Source: Gaiellasilicea sp963730405 (GTDB lineage Bacteria; Actinomycetota; Thermoleophilia; Gaiellales; Gaiellaceae). From it: DNA of 64,000 nt. The number at the start of each line of letters is the position of its first letter. The stretch's first letter is position 1. Position numbers and translations under genes: made by a program. The notes under the pieces are model-generated. The model made no database searches. It was not told the origin of the DNA and saw only the letters and a program-made list of their open reading frames with translations. This document shows, in pieces, positions 42,060-51,077 of the stretch. The stretch is from NCBI GenBank assembly GCA_963730405.1, contig CAVSRW010000002.1:1-64000 (forward strand), given 5' to 3'.

Positions 42060-43154
42060 CTAACGCGTGCGTATGCGCTCCAGGTAGGCCGCGTGCGCAG
42101 CGACCATGTCGACGAGCGCGTCGCCGCCGAGCTTGTCCCGCGCCGCGCGGGCGAGCTCCCATGCCACCGCTGCCTCCGCGACGACCGCGAGCGCCTCGAC
42201 CGCGGCGACATCGCTGCGCTCGACCAGCGCCTGTGAGGCCTCGCCGGTCGCGAGGTCGACCGAGTCGAGCGGCTGCATCAGCGTCGGCAGCGGCTTCATC
42301 GCCGCCCGCACGACGAGCTCCTCCCCGTTGGAGACGCCCGCCTCGATCCCGCCGGCGCGGTTCGACCGCCGCCCGAGCCCAAGTCCCGATGAAACAGCCT
42401 CGATCTCGTCGTGGGCCTTGGAGCCGCGCTCCCGGGCGAGCGCGAACCCGTCACCGATCTCAACGCCCTTCACGGCCTGGATCCCCATCAGCGCCGAGGC
42501 GAGGCGGGCGTCGAGTCGCTCGTCCCGCGTCGCGTAGGAGCCGAGGCCGGGGAAGACGCCGGCCGCGCGTACCTCGACGACCCCTCCGAGCGTGTCCCGG
42601 TCGGCCCGAGCGGCGTCGATCGCGGCCTCCCAGCCCTCCCGCTCGCCGCCGATCTCGAGCACGGAGCCCGCGACGGTGATCCCGAGCTCGCGCAGGAGTG
42701 CCTTCGCGACGCCGCCCGCGGCAACGAGGACGGCGGTGTGGCGTGCGCTCGCCCGCTCGAGTGCGTCTCGGACGTCGTCGTGGCCGAACTTCTGCACGCC
42801 GGCCAGGTCGGCGTGGCCGGGCCGCGGCAGCGTCACCGGCTTCGTCCCCTTCCCCGACGGCTCGCCCTCCGGCGGCCACGGGCTCATGCCCCACCCCCAG
42901 TTCCTGTGGTCGCGGTTGCGGACGACGAGCGCGAGCGGCGTCCCCAGCGTCCGGCCGTGCCGGAGGCCGGCGAGCACCTCGACCTCGTCCCGCTCGAGCT
43001 GCTGGCGCGGGCTGCGGCCGTAGCCCAGCTGGCGGCGGTGCAGGTCGGCGTCGATCGCGGCCCGGTCGAGCATCAGGCCGGCGGGCAGGCCGGTCAGAAT
43101 CGCGACGAGCGCGGGGCCGTGCGATTCCCCTGCGGAAACGAGCTCGAGCGCCAT
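42060..43154 (-). CDS. aroC: Chorismate synthase
   Basis: A 364-residue FMN-dependent enzyme for the last shikimate step, from the ATG at 43154 (MALELVSAGESHGPALV). Signature blocks RRQLGYGRSPRQQLERDEVEVLAG, RPGHADLAGVQKFGHDDVRDALERASARHTA, GSKAHDEIE and RRSNRAGGIEAGVSNGE are intact. A second ATG three codons upstream lies inside the TACGAT hexamer, which favours 43154. Confidence 0.96.
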   Translation of the reverse strand: MALELVSAGESHGPALVAILTGLPAGLMLDRAAIDADLHRRQLGYGRSPRQQLERDEVEVLAGLRHGRTLGTPLALVVRNRDHRNWGWGMSPWPPEGEPSGKGTKPVTLPRPGHADLAGVQKFGHDDVRDALERASARHTAVLVAAGGVAKALLRELGITVAGSVLEIGGEREGWEAAIDAARADRDTLGGVVEVRAAGVFPGLGSYATRDERLDARLASALMGIQAVKGVEIGDGFALARERGSKAHDEIEAVSSGLGLGRRSNRAGGIEAGVSNGEELVVRAAMKPLPTLMQPLDSVDLATGEASQALVERSDVAAVEALAVVAEAAVAWELARAARDKLGGDALVDMVAAHAAYLERIRTR

Positions 43155-43161
43155 GCGGCGC

Positions 43162-43167
43162 ATCGTA
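43162..43167 (-). promoter_or_regulatory. -10 hexamer TACGAT for aroC
   Basis: TANNNT 7 bases before the ATG at 43154; starts the aroC-aroKB transcript. Confidence 0.5.
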
Positions 43168-43185
43168 CGCAGCGGTCGAGGCGGT

Positions 43186-43806
43186 TCAACGCGGAGCGGC
43201 CACGAGGTCGTGGCGGTAGGCAATGGCCACCGCCTGGGCGCGGCTGTGCGCGGAGAGCTTCTCCAGGATCCGCTCGATGTGCTTCGCACAGGTCTTCGGC
43301 GCGATCACGAGCGCTCGGGCGATCTCGTGGTGAGTGCGCCCCTCTGCGAGCAGCTGGAGCACCTCGAGCTCCCGCGAGGTGAGCGCCCCCAGACGCCGGG
43401 CCTGCGCCGCCTCGCCGCGCCGCATCAGGCTGCGGACGCGAGCGAGCAGCTCGTCGGCGGCGAAGGGCTTCGTCATGTAGTCGTCCGCGCCGAGCATCAG
43501 CCCGGCAGCGCGGTCGTACGACTCCGTTCGCTCCCCGCTGAGGAACATGATCGGAAGCCCGTCCCCGTGCAGTGACCTCAGCATCCGGCAGACCTCGTAG
43601 CCGGAGAGCCCGGGCATGCAGACATCGAGGATCGCCAGCGTCGGCCGCTCCCGCCGCGCCGAGGCAAGGGCGGCCTCGCCCGAGGCCGCTGTCGTCACCG
43701 CGATCCCGGACGCCTCCAGCATCGCCTGCATCAGTTCCAGCAGCGCCTCGTCGTCGTCGACGACGAGCACGCCGGCCGCAGCGCTGTCGTAGCTCACAGC
43801 GCTCAT
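43186..43806 (-). CDS. LuxR/NarL-type response regulator
   Basis: A 206-residue regulator with an N-terminal receiver (VLVVDDDEALLELMQ, phospho-acceptor aspartate in LAILDVCMPGLSGYEV, LGADDYMTKPF) and a LuxR helix-turn-helix (LTSRELEVLQLLAEGRTHHEIARALVIAPKTCAKHIERILEKL). It has no adjacent kinase, so it is an orphan. A strong AGGAGG-type site precedes the ATG. Regulation of the divergent secreted VWA gene is possible from position only. Confidence 0.92.
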   Translation of the reverse strand: MSAVSYDSAAAGVLVVDDDEALLELMQAMLEASGIAVTTAASGEAALASARRERPTLAILDVCMPGLSGYEVCRMLRSLHGDGLPIMFLSGERTESYDRAAGLMLGADDYMTKPFAADELLARVRSLMRRGEAAQARRLGALTSRELEVLQLLAEGRTHHEIARALVIAPKTCAKHIERILEKLSAHSRAQAVAIAYRHDLVAAPR

Positions 43807-43964
43807 GCGTCCCCTCCTGTCTCGCCAATTGTCGATGGGAGGGCCGGAAAAAGCAATCCCGCCGTACGGCCGTCGCCTGATCGAGATGCGGCCGCCGCCC
43901 TCTGGTGGCCCCTCGAGGGCCGACCTACGCTCGGACCTGTACGCCGTCTACAGGAGGATTTCGC

Positions 43965-45671
43965 ATGCAGATCAGGACAGGACGGCTGGCCGCCGCAGCC
44001 GTGGCCGCAGCCACCGTCGTACTCAGCGGCGCCGCCTACGCGGCGCCAGGGGTGACACCGAGCAGCGTCACCGACTCGCTGCTACCGGGACAGACCCGGA
44101 CGATCACGAAGAGCGTCGAGACTCCGACGATCCCGCCGAACCCGGACATCTTCTTCCTCGCCGACTCGACGGCGAGCATGGGCCCCGCGATCGGCAACGT
44201 GCAGGCAAATGCGACGAGCGTGATGAACCAGGTGCTCGCCGCCCAGCCGACGGCCCAGTTCGGCGTCGGCGAGTACAGGGACGTCGGCGACGCGTTCGTC
44301 TACCGCCTCAACCAGGCGATCACGCCTAGCACCGCCGCCGCCGGCGCCGCGATCGCCGGCTGGGCCGCGGGAGGTGGGGGTGACTTCCCCGAGGCGCAGC
44401 TGTTCGCGCTCGAGCAGGTCGCGACCGACGCGGGGACCGGCTTCCGCACCGGCTCGTCGCGCATCGTCGTCTGGTTCGGCGACGCTCCCGGGCACGACCC
44501 GCGGAACGGCTCGACGGAGGCATCCGCGACGGCCGCGCTCGTCGCGGCCGATATTCGCGTGATCGCGATCAGCACGGGCTTCAACCAGCTGAACTCGACC
44601 GGGCAGGCCGCCCGCATCACGGCAGCAACCGACGGCGTCTTCCTGCCCGGTGCAAGCGACAGCGAAGTCGCCGCGGCGATCCTCGCCGGCCTGCAGAACC
44701 TGCCCGTGACCGTGACGCACCAGACCACCTGCGCCCCGGGTGTCACTCTCGCGCTCATGCCCGCGAGCCAGACTGCGGTCAGTGGGACGACGTTCACGTT
44801 CAGCGAGACGTACGGCGTCGCTGCCGGCACGCTCGCCGGCACGTACGCGTGCACGGTGCAGTTCCTGCTCAACGGCATCAGCGGCGGCCCCGCGTTCCGG
44901 GAGACGGTCACGATCACCGTGCCGGCGCCGGATCTCGCGATCGACAAGGCAGGACCGGCCCAGGCGACCGAGGGCGATCCAGTCGTCTACACGCTGGTCG
45001 CGCGCAACAACGGCCCGACGACGGCGACCGGTGTCACGGTCAGCGACCCGGTCCCGGCCAACTCGACGTTCGTCTCGGCCGGCCCGGGCTGCGCGCATGC
45101 CGCGGGCATCGTGACGTGCACCGCCGGGACGCTCATGCCCGGCCAGGCGGTGACGTTCACGTTCACCGTGACCGCCGGTTCAGGCGCGTCGATCGTCAAC
45201 ACGGCGACGGTTGCCGGCGCGCAGGCGGACCCGATCGCGGCGAACAACACCGACACGGTCACGACGGTGATCAACCACAACCCGGTCTGCACCGGGGCGA
45301 CGACAGGGCTCGGCCTGCTCTGGCCGCCGAACCACAAGCTCGTCGCGGGCCGGATCACCGGCGTGACAGATCCGGACGGTGACCCCGTCACGATCGCCAT
45401 CACCGGGATCACCCAGGACGAGCCCGTGAACGGCGTGGCCGACGGCAACACGTCTCCGGACGCCGAGGTCGGCGCGGCCGGGGCTTTCCGCGTGCGTGCG
45501 GAGCGCTCCGGACAGGGCGACGGCCGCGTCTACCGGATCGCCTTCACGGCTTCGGACGCGGAGGGCGGCGAGTGCTCGGCGGTCCTGCGGGTGGGCGTGC
45601 CGCACGACCAGGGGAAGGGCTCGACGCCGGTCGACTCGGCGCCACCGTCCTTCGTCTCGACCGCGCCGTAG
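43965..45671 (+). CDS. Secreted VWA-domain protein with DUF11 repeat
   Basis: A 568-residue exported protein behind CAGGAGG. Signal peptide to about residue 27; VWA/integrin-like domain with a MIDAS-type DSTASMG at 67-73 and VWFGDAPGHDP; then a DUF11/CARDB-like repeat (QATEGDPVVYTLVARNNGPTTATGVTVSDPVP). The C-terminal beta domain starts WPPNHKLVAGRITGVTDPDGDPV. There is no LPxTG motif or membrane anchor at the end, so it is probably released or bound non-covalently. Adhesion is the usual role of this combination. Confidence 0.85.
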   Translation: MQIRTGRLAAAAVAAATVVLSGAAYAAPGVTPSSVTDSLLPGQTRTITKSVETPTIPPNPDIFFLADSTASMGPAIGNVQANATSVMNQVLAAQPTAQFGVGEYRDVGDAFVYRLNQAITPSTAAAGAAIAGWAAGGGGDFPEAQLFALEQVATDAGTGFRTGSSRIVVWFGDAPGHDPRNGSTEASATAALVAADIRVIAISTGFNQLNSTGQAARITAATDGVFLPGASDSEVAAAILAGLQNLPVTVTHQTTCAPGVTLALMPASQTAVSGTTFTFSETYGVAAGTLAGTYACTVQFLLNGISGGPAFRETVTITVPAPDLAIDKAGPAQATEGDPVVYTLVARNNGPTTATGVTVSDPVPANSTFVSAGPGCAHAAGIVTCTAGTLMPGQAVTFTFTVTAGSGASIVNTATVAGAQADPIAANNTDTVTTVINHNPVCTGATTGLGLLWPPNHKLVAGRITGVTDPDGDPVTIAITGITQDEPVNGVADGNTSPDAEVGAAGAFRVRAERSGQGDGRVYRIAFTASDAEGGECSAVLRVGVPHDQGKGSTPVDSAPPSFVSTAP

Positions 45672-45684
45672 CACCACGTTGAAC

Positions 45685-45712
45685 GGGAGGCCCGCGGCGA
45701 CGCGGGCCTCCC
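45685..45712. terminator. Bidirectional hairpin terminator
   Basis: An 11-base stem GGGAGGCCCGC/GCGGGCCTCCC with a 6-base loop between the convergent VWA and aroE genes. Confidence 0.7.
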
Positions 45713-45714
45713 AC

Positions 45715-46425
45715 CTACCTTCCGATCGCGGCGCGCATGACGGCGACAGGAGCCGACAGGCCGGTCCAGCGCTCGAACGACGCCGCTCCCTGCGCCAGGA
45801 GGACGTCGAGGCCGTCCACGACCTCGGCCCCGGCGGCGCGTGCCGCCGCGGCATGTGCGGTCTCGCCGCCCTCGGCTCGGTAGGCGAGGTCGATCACCGC
45901 CTGGCCCGGCCGGGGCTCGAAGAGGAGCTCGTCCTTCACCGGCGTCGCGTGGACGACGAGGTCGGCATCGTCCGTGCGCGGCGGCCATGCCGTCGAGCGC
46001 GAGAAGACGTCCACGGCGGAGCTCCGCGCCTCCAGCCCGGCGATCCACGCAGTCGCCGCGCCGCCGCGCCCGATCACCGCGGACCGCCCCGGCCTGCGGT
46101 CGCCGAGCGCCGCGGCATCGGTGCTCGAGCCGATCACGCGGCCGTCCCGGATCACGAGCGTGTTCACCGACTCGACGTCGCCCTCGACCTCGTCGCACAG
46201 CGCCTTGACCGCCAGCTTGTGCGGTGTCGTCACGTTCGCGCCGAGGAAGCCGAAGGCGACGAGCGCGCGCACCCCCTCCTCCAGCCGCGCGGGTGCGACG
46301 CCGAGCGGCACATAGGCGACGTCGAGCGCCAGCGCGGCGAAGGCCGCGTTCTGCATCCGCGGCGAGAGCGAGTCGACCGTCGGGTCGCGGAGGAGGCCGA
46401 CGAGACGTGTAGTGCCCTCGATCAC
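45715..46425 (-). CDS. aroE: Shikimate dehydrogenase
   Basis: A 236-residue NADPH-dependent reductase: VGLLRDPTVDSLSPRMQNAAF, the catalytic lysine in NVTTPHKLAVKALCDEV, SVNTLVI, then a Rossmann domain with VIGRGGAATAWIAGL. It is shorter than the usual 270 residues, mainly in the linker after SSTDAAAL, where the D-G-x-G loop is reduced. A quinate/shikimate dehydrogenase is an alternative. The GTG follows mltG by 3 bases. Confidence 0.88.
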   Translation of the reverse strand: MIEGTTRLVGLLRDPTVDSLSPRMQNAAFAALALDVAYVPLGVAPARLEEGVRALVAFGFLGANVTTPHKLAVKALCDEVEGDVESVNTLVIRDGRVIGSSTDAAALGDRRPGRSAVIGRGGAATAWIAGLEARSSAVDVFSRSTAWPPRTDDADLVVHATPVKDELLFEPRPGQAVIDLAYRAEGGETAHAAAARAAGAEVVDGLDVLLAQGAASFERWTGLSAPVAVMRAAIGR

Positions 46426-46428
46426 GCG

Positions 46429-47356
46429 TCAGCCGCAGCCGAAGCCGTACTCGCAGGCCTTGGCGTAGAACTCCGACTCGCTCGCGGTGAAGAAGTGATG
46501 CACCTTGTCCGGCTTGCGCACGAAGAAGAGGTAGTCGACCTTGGCCGGATGCGCGGCGGCCTGCATCGAGGCGAGGCCCGGGTTCGCGATCGGCGTCGGC
46601 GGCAGCCCGGTGCGGTTGCGCGTGTTGTAGGGGTTGTCGCTCTCGAGCTGCGAGACGCGGAGCGCCTCCGTGCCGGGAACGTCGAGGCCGTAGCGGATCG
46701 TCGCGTCGATCCCGAGCGGCATCCCCGCCTTGAGCCGGTTGTAGATCACGGCCGCGACCTTCGGGCGCTCGTCGGGTGCGATCGTCTCCTTCTCGACCAT
46801 CGAGGCGATGATCAGGACGTCGTACGGGGTCAGGTTCTTCTTCCGGGCTGCGGCGAGGTCGACCTTGCCCCAGTTCGACTCGAAGTGCTCGATCTGGTCG
46901 TCGACGAGCTGCTTGCCCGTCGTCTTCGGGGTGAACTCGTAGGTGGCCGGGAAGAGGAAGCCCTCGATCCCCTTCGCGTCCTTGCGGAACGGCGCCGGCA
47001 CAGGCGCGGCCTTCGACGCGGCCGCGTAGGCGTCACCGGAGAGCTTCGGCGTCACCTTCCGCTTCGTCTTCGCGATCTGGCGCACCTCGGCGACGCGCCG
47101 CACCATCTCCTTGCGGTTGAAGCCCTCGGGGAAGACAACGCGGAGGATCGTCGGCTTCGGCGCGGCGACGGTCGTCGCAGCCGGCGGCTCCTCCTCGGAG
47201 TCGCTCCCGAACGCGCTGACCCCGAGCCAGAGCGCCAGGCCGAGGAAGCCGAGCAGCAGCACCGCCGCGACGGTGCGCCGCAACGCGATCCGCCCCTTCG
47301 GAGGCCCCCTCCGGCGGCCGCCCCGGCCGCGGCGGCATCACGGGTTCGACGTTCAC
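46429..47356 (-). CDS. mltG: Endolytic murein transglycosylase MltG (N-terminal frameshift)
   Basis: A membrane-anchored lytic transglycosylase that ends nascent glycan strands. The transmembrane helix AAVLLLGFLGLALWLGV leads into the LysM-like and YceG domains, with IIASMVEKETIAPDERPKVAAVIYNRL (catalytic glutamate), NPYNTRNRTGLPPTPIANPG and a late HHFFTASESEF. A GTG at 47356 overlaps the ruvX stop but is in another frame; one extra C in the run at 47305-47309 explains this, giving a basic cytoplasmic tail before the helix. A TTG at 47283 is the fallback start. Confidence 0.88.
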
Positions 47357-47742
47357 TGCGGTCGGCTCGTCCAGGCGAGCCAGCTCTCGAGCAGGTGAGC
47401 GGCGGCGCGTGCGTCCTCGGGCGCCTTGGAGGAAGGCCCGGCCGCGGCGAGCGAGGTCGTGAAGCGCTCGTCGAACGACTCGACCGGCACGTCGAGCAGG
47501 CCTTCGAGGGCCGCGACGAACGCCGCCGTCTCCTCCGCCTGCGCGCCCGCCTCGCCGCGCAGCGTCAGCGGCAGGCCGACGACGACGCGCTCGGCGCCCT
47601 CGGCGACGACGAGCTCGGCGACCTGCTTCAGTCCGGCGGGTGTCGCCGCGCGCTCGACGACGCCGACCGGCCGCGCCAGCGTTCCCGTCGCGTCCGACAC
47701 GGCGACGCCGGTGCGCGCCGCGCCGTAGTCCAGGGCCAGCAC
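47353..47742 (-). CDS. ruvX: Pre-16S rRNA nuclease RuvX (YqgF)
   Basis: An RNase H-like protein of about 129 residues needed for 16S rRNA 5' maturation: VLALDYGAARTGVAVSD, VVGLPLTLRGEAGAQAEETAAF and VESFDERFTTSLA. The usual family start is M-K-V-L-A-L; here the methionine position is CTG at 47748, preceded by GAGGA at ideal spacing, while the nearest standard codon is the GTG at 47742. CTG initiation or a base error is possible. Confidence 0.9.
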   Translation of the reverse strand: MLALDYGAARTGVAVSDATGTLARPVGVVERAATPAGLKQVAELVVAEGAERVVVGLPLTLRGEAGAQAEETAAFVAALEGLLDVPVESFDERFTTSLAAAGPSSKAPEDARAAAHLLESWLAWTSRPQ

Positions 47743-47761
47743 CTTCAGGCCGTGTTCCTCT

Positions 47762-50281
47762 TCACCGCAGCGCCTCGATGATCGTCTTCTCGGCAAGCGC
47801 GAGCGCGTCGTCGAGCTTGTCGGGCTCCTTGCCGCCCGCCCGGGCCATCGTCGGCCGGCCGCCGCCCTTGCCGCCGATCAGCGCGGCCGCCTCGCGGATG
47901 ACGCTGCCCGCGTCGACGCCCCGGCCCTCGAGCGACTTGTCGAGGTTGATCAGGAGCTGCGCGGCGCCGTTGTCGCGGAGCCCGACGATCACGGCCGCGG
48001 GCGCATGCTGTTGCTTCAGCTTGTCCGACACATCGAGTGGGTCGCCGCTCTTGACGTCGACGACGAGGACGGTCACGTCCCCGGCCGTGGTCTCGCGGGT
48101 GACGGTGTAGTCGGGGCCGGCACCGTCGTCGCCGCCCTTCTTCGTCTCCTTGCGCGCCCTGGCGAGCTCGCCGCGCAGCTCGTCTCCCTCCTTCGCCCGC
48201 TCGTGCAGGAGCGCATACGCCTCACCGGATGTGACCGCCTCGATGCGCCGCGCGCCGGAGCCGACGGAGCCTTCGGAGAGGATCACGAACGGCCCGATCT
48301 CAGCCGTCGAGCGGACGTGCGTGCCGCCGCACAGCTCGCGCGAGAAGCCGTCGATCTCGACGACGCGGACGATGTCCCCGTACTTCTCGCCGAAGAGCAT
48401 CTGCGCCCCGAGGTTGCGCGCTTCGTCGATCGGCGTCTCGAACGCCCGCACCGGCCGGGCCGCGAAGACCTGCTCGTTCACGAGCTCCTCGACCCGGGAC
48501 CGCTCCTCCGCGGTGAGCGCCTGCGGGTGACTGAAGTCGAAGCGGAGCTTGTCGGGCCGCACGGCCGACCCGGCCTGGCGCACGTGCTCGCCGAGCACGC
48601 GCCTGAGCGACTCGTGCAGGAGGTGCGTCGCCGTGTGGTTCGCCATCGTCGGGAAGCGGATCGACCACGGCACCACCGCCTTGACGCGGTCGCCGGCGGC
48701 GAATCCGGATCCCTCGAAGACGAGAACCTGGTCCTCGCCGACCCGGACCGCCTCGCGGAGCTCAGCCCGCGCGCCTGTCTCGTCGTGCTCGATGTAGCCC
48801 GCATCCGTGACCTGGCCGCCGCCCGACGGGTAGAACGGCGAGCGCTCGAGCTTCGCCTCGAACTGCCCGTCGCCGAGGTCCTCGAGGGCGAGGATCGCGG
48901 TCAGAACCTCGGTCCGGTCGTAGCCGACGAACTCCGCAGGCGGCCCCGGCAGCGGCGTCACGGCGCGGCCGCCCCCGCCGCGCGAGATCTCGCGGTGCTC
49001 CGCCATCAGCGCCTGGTAGCCGTCCTCGTCGACCGGCAGGCCGCGCTCGAGCGCGAGCTCGCGGGTGAGCTCGAACGGGAAGCCGTAGGTCGCCGTCAGG
49101 TCGAACGCGTCCTTGGCCGAGATCGCGCCGCTCGACGCAACCTCGTCGAACAGCTTCATCCCGCGGGCCAGCGTCTCGGTGAAGCGCTCCTCCTCGGCGC
49201 GCAGCACGTCGCGGATCCGCTCGCGGTTCTCGACCAGCTCCGGGAACCACGCGCCCATCTGGCCGACGACGACGTCGCTGATCCTCCAGAGGTCGTCGAG
49301 TCCGATCGTGCGCGCCTGCTGGACGGCGCGGCGGATGATCCGCCGCAGCACGTAGCCGCGGCCCTCGTTGGAGGGCGTGACGCCGTCTCCGACGAGGAAG
49401 GTCATCCCACGCCCGTGGTCGGCCAGCACGCGGTGCGCCTTCGTCGCTGCCTCGGAGTCGCCGTAGGCGACGCCGCTCTCCTGCGCGACCCAGTCCATGA
49501 TCGCCTGGTAGCCGTCGGTCTCGTAGACGGACCGGCTTTGCACGTCCTGGACGATCGCCGAAAGGCGCTCGAGGCCCATGCCGGTGTCGATGTTCTGCTC
49601 CGGGAGCGGAGTCAGCGTCCCGTCGGGGTGCTGCTCGTACTCCATGAAGACGAGGTTCCAGAACTCGAGGAAGCGGTCGCAGCGCGGGCAGGCGGGCGCG
49701 CAGTCGGGCTCGCCGCAGCCGTGCTGCTCGCCCCAGTCCCAGTAGATCTCCGAGTCGGGCCCGCACGGCCCGGGCCCGCCGACGGACCAGAAGTTCTCGG
49801 AGCTCGGGAGCGCGACGATCCGCTCCGGCGGCATCCCGACCGCCTCCCACTCCCGGATCGCGACCTCGTCCGGCCCGAGCGCGAGCACGGGATCGCCGGC
49901 GTGGACGGTCACCCAGATCCGGTCCCAGTCGAGCTGCAGCCGCTCGGTGATGAACTCCTTCGCGAGCTCGATCGCGCCCTGCTTGAAGTACTGGCCGAAC
50001 GAGAAGTTGCCGAGCATCTCGAAGAACGTCAGGTGGTGGCCGTCGTGCCCCACCTCGTCGATATCGGGCGTCCGGAAGCACTTCTGCGACGTGGCGGTCA
50101 GCGGCGCCGGCGGCTCCTCGCGGCCGAGGAAGTACGGCATCTGGGGCTGCATCCCCGCGGTCGTCAGCAGCGTCGAGTGGTCGTCCGCGCGCGGGACGAG
50201 CGGCCAGGACGACAGCCGCGCGTGGCCCTTCTCCTCCATGAACGCGAGGAAGCCCTCGCGCAGCTCTGCCGACGTACGCAC
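47762..50281 (-). CDS. alaS: Alanyl-tRNA synthetase
   Basis: An 839-residue class II synthetase. The catalytic core opens with REGFLAFMEEKGHARLSSWPLVP and has FFEMLGNFSFGQYFK; the editing domain has NHTATHLLHESLR and RELCGGTHVRSTAEIG with the zinc-binding Cys and His; a C-Ala domain follows a coiled coil. An insert with C-G-E-P-D-C-A-P-A-C-P-R-C near residue 190 looks like a small zinc ribbon, common in actinobacterial AlaRS. GTG start with its own -10. Confidence 0.97.
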   Translation of the reverse strand: MRTSAELREGFLAFMEEKGHARLSSWPLVPRADDHSTLLTTAGMQPQMPYFLGREEPPAPLTATSQKCFRTPDIDEVGHDGHHLTFFEMLGNFSFGQYFKQGAIELAKEFITERLQLDWDRIWVTVHAGDPVLALGPDEVAIREWEAVGMPPERIVALPSSENFWSVGGPGPCGPDSEIYWDWGEQHGCGEPDCAPACPRCDRFLEFWNLVFMEYEQHPDGTLTPLPEQNIDTGMGLERLSAIVQDVQSRSVYETDGYQAIMDWVAQESGVAYGDSEAATKAHRVLADHGRGMTFLVGDGVTPSNEGRGYVLRRIIRRAVQQARTIGLDDLWRISDVVVGQMGAWFPELVENRERIRDVLRAEEERFTETLARGMKLFDEVASSGAISAKDAFDLTATYGFPFELTRELALERGLPVDEDGYQALMAEHREISRGGGGRAVTPLPGPPAEFVGYDRTEVLTAILALEDLGDGQFEAKLERSPFYPSGGGQVTDAGYIEHDETGARAELREAVRVGEDQVLVFEGSGFAAGDRVKAVVPWSIRFPTMANHTATHLLHESLRRVLGEHVRQAGSAVRPDKLRFDFSHPQALTAEERSRVEELVNEQVFAARPVRAFETPIDEARNLGAQMLFGEKYGDIVRVVEIDGFSRELCGGTHVRSTAEIGPFVILSEGSVGSGARRIEAVTSGEAYALLHERAKEGDELRGELARARKETKKGGDDGAGPDYTVTRETTAGDVTVLVVDVKSGDPLDVSDKLKQQHAPAAVIVGLRDNGAAQLLINLDKSLEGRGVDAGSVIREAAALIGGKGGGRPTMARAGGKEPDKLDDALALAEKTIIEALR

Positions 50282-50287
50282 CCTGGG

Positions 50288-50293
50288 ATTGTA
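50288..50293 (-). promoter_or_regulatory. -10 hexamer TACAAT for alaS
   Basis: Near-consensus TANNNT 6 bases before the GTG, in the 19-base gap after the sigma gene. Confidence 0.6.
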
Positions 50294-50300
50294 GGAGCCG

Positions 50301-51077
50301 CTAGCCGGCTGCGCGCTTGCGCGCCGGAGCCTCGAGCTGCTCGTCGGTCGCGATCTCGTCGCGGATCTTCTCCAGCGCGCGCCTGATCAGGCGGGAGACG
50401 TGCATCTGCGAGATGCCGACCTGCTGGGCGATCTGGCTCTGCGTGAGGCCGTCGAAGAAGCGGAGGTGGAGGATGCGGCGCTCGCGCTCGTCGAGAGCGC
50501 GGAAGCCCGGTGCGAGCACGGCGCGATCCTCCGAGACCGAGTACTGGTGCTCCTCGGTGCCGAGCGACTCGAGCGGGTCGAGCTCGCCGTCCTCGTCCGA
50601 GCCGCCGGCCGAGAGCGAGAGCGAGGTGTAGGCGCGGCCCGACTCGAGCGCCTCGAGCACGAGCTCCTCCTCGACTCCGGCTGCCTTCGCCAGCTCCGGG
50701 ATCGTCGGCGAGCGGCCGAGCTGGACGGTCTGGTCCTCGACGATCTTCGAGAGCTGGACGTTGAGCTCCTGGAGCCCGCGCGGAACGCGCACGGCCCAGC
50801 CCTTGTCGCGGAAGTGCCGCTTGATCTCACCGATGATGTTCGGCGTCGCGTAGGTGGTCAGCTCGACGCCGCGGTCGATGTCGAAGCGGTCGATCGCCTT
50901 GATCAGGCCGATGCAGCCGATCTGGACGAGGTCGTCGAGCTGCTCGCCGCGGTAGGCGTAGCGCCGGGCGAGGGAGCGGACGAGCGAGAGGTACTGCTCG
51001 ATCAGCTGCTCGCGGGCGGCGAGGTCTCCCTCCTCGTGGTAGCGGCGCAGCAACGCCTTGTCGGACGCCCGCGTCAT
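50301..51077 (-). CDS. SigB/SigF-type RNA polymerase sigma factor
   Basis: A 258-residue group 3 sigma-70 factor: region 2 (LVRSLARRYAYRGEQLDDLVQIGCIGLIKAIDRFD, TYATPNIIGEIKRHFRDKGWAVRVPR), region 3 (PTIPELAKAAGVEEELVLEAL) and region 4 (LDERERRILHLRFFDGLTQSQIAQQVGISQMHVSRLIRRAL). Members direct stress or developmental regulons and are held by RsbW-like anti-sigma factors. An RsbW-like protein is encoded just upstream with an ATGA overlap. Confidence 0.93.
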   Translation of the reverse strand: MTRASDKALLRRYHEEGDLAAREQLIEQYLSLVRSLARRYAYRGEQLDDLVQIGCIGLIKAIDRFDIDRGVELTTYATPNIIGEIKRHFRDKGWAVRVPRGLQELNVQLSKIVEDQTVQLGRSPTIPELAKAAGVEEELVLEALESGRAYTSLSLSAGGSDEDGELDPLESLGTEEHQYSVSEDRAVLAPGFRALDERERRILHLRFFDGLTQSQIAQQVGISQMHVSRLIRRALEKIRDEIATDEQLEAPARKRAAG

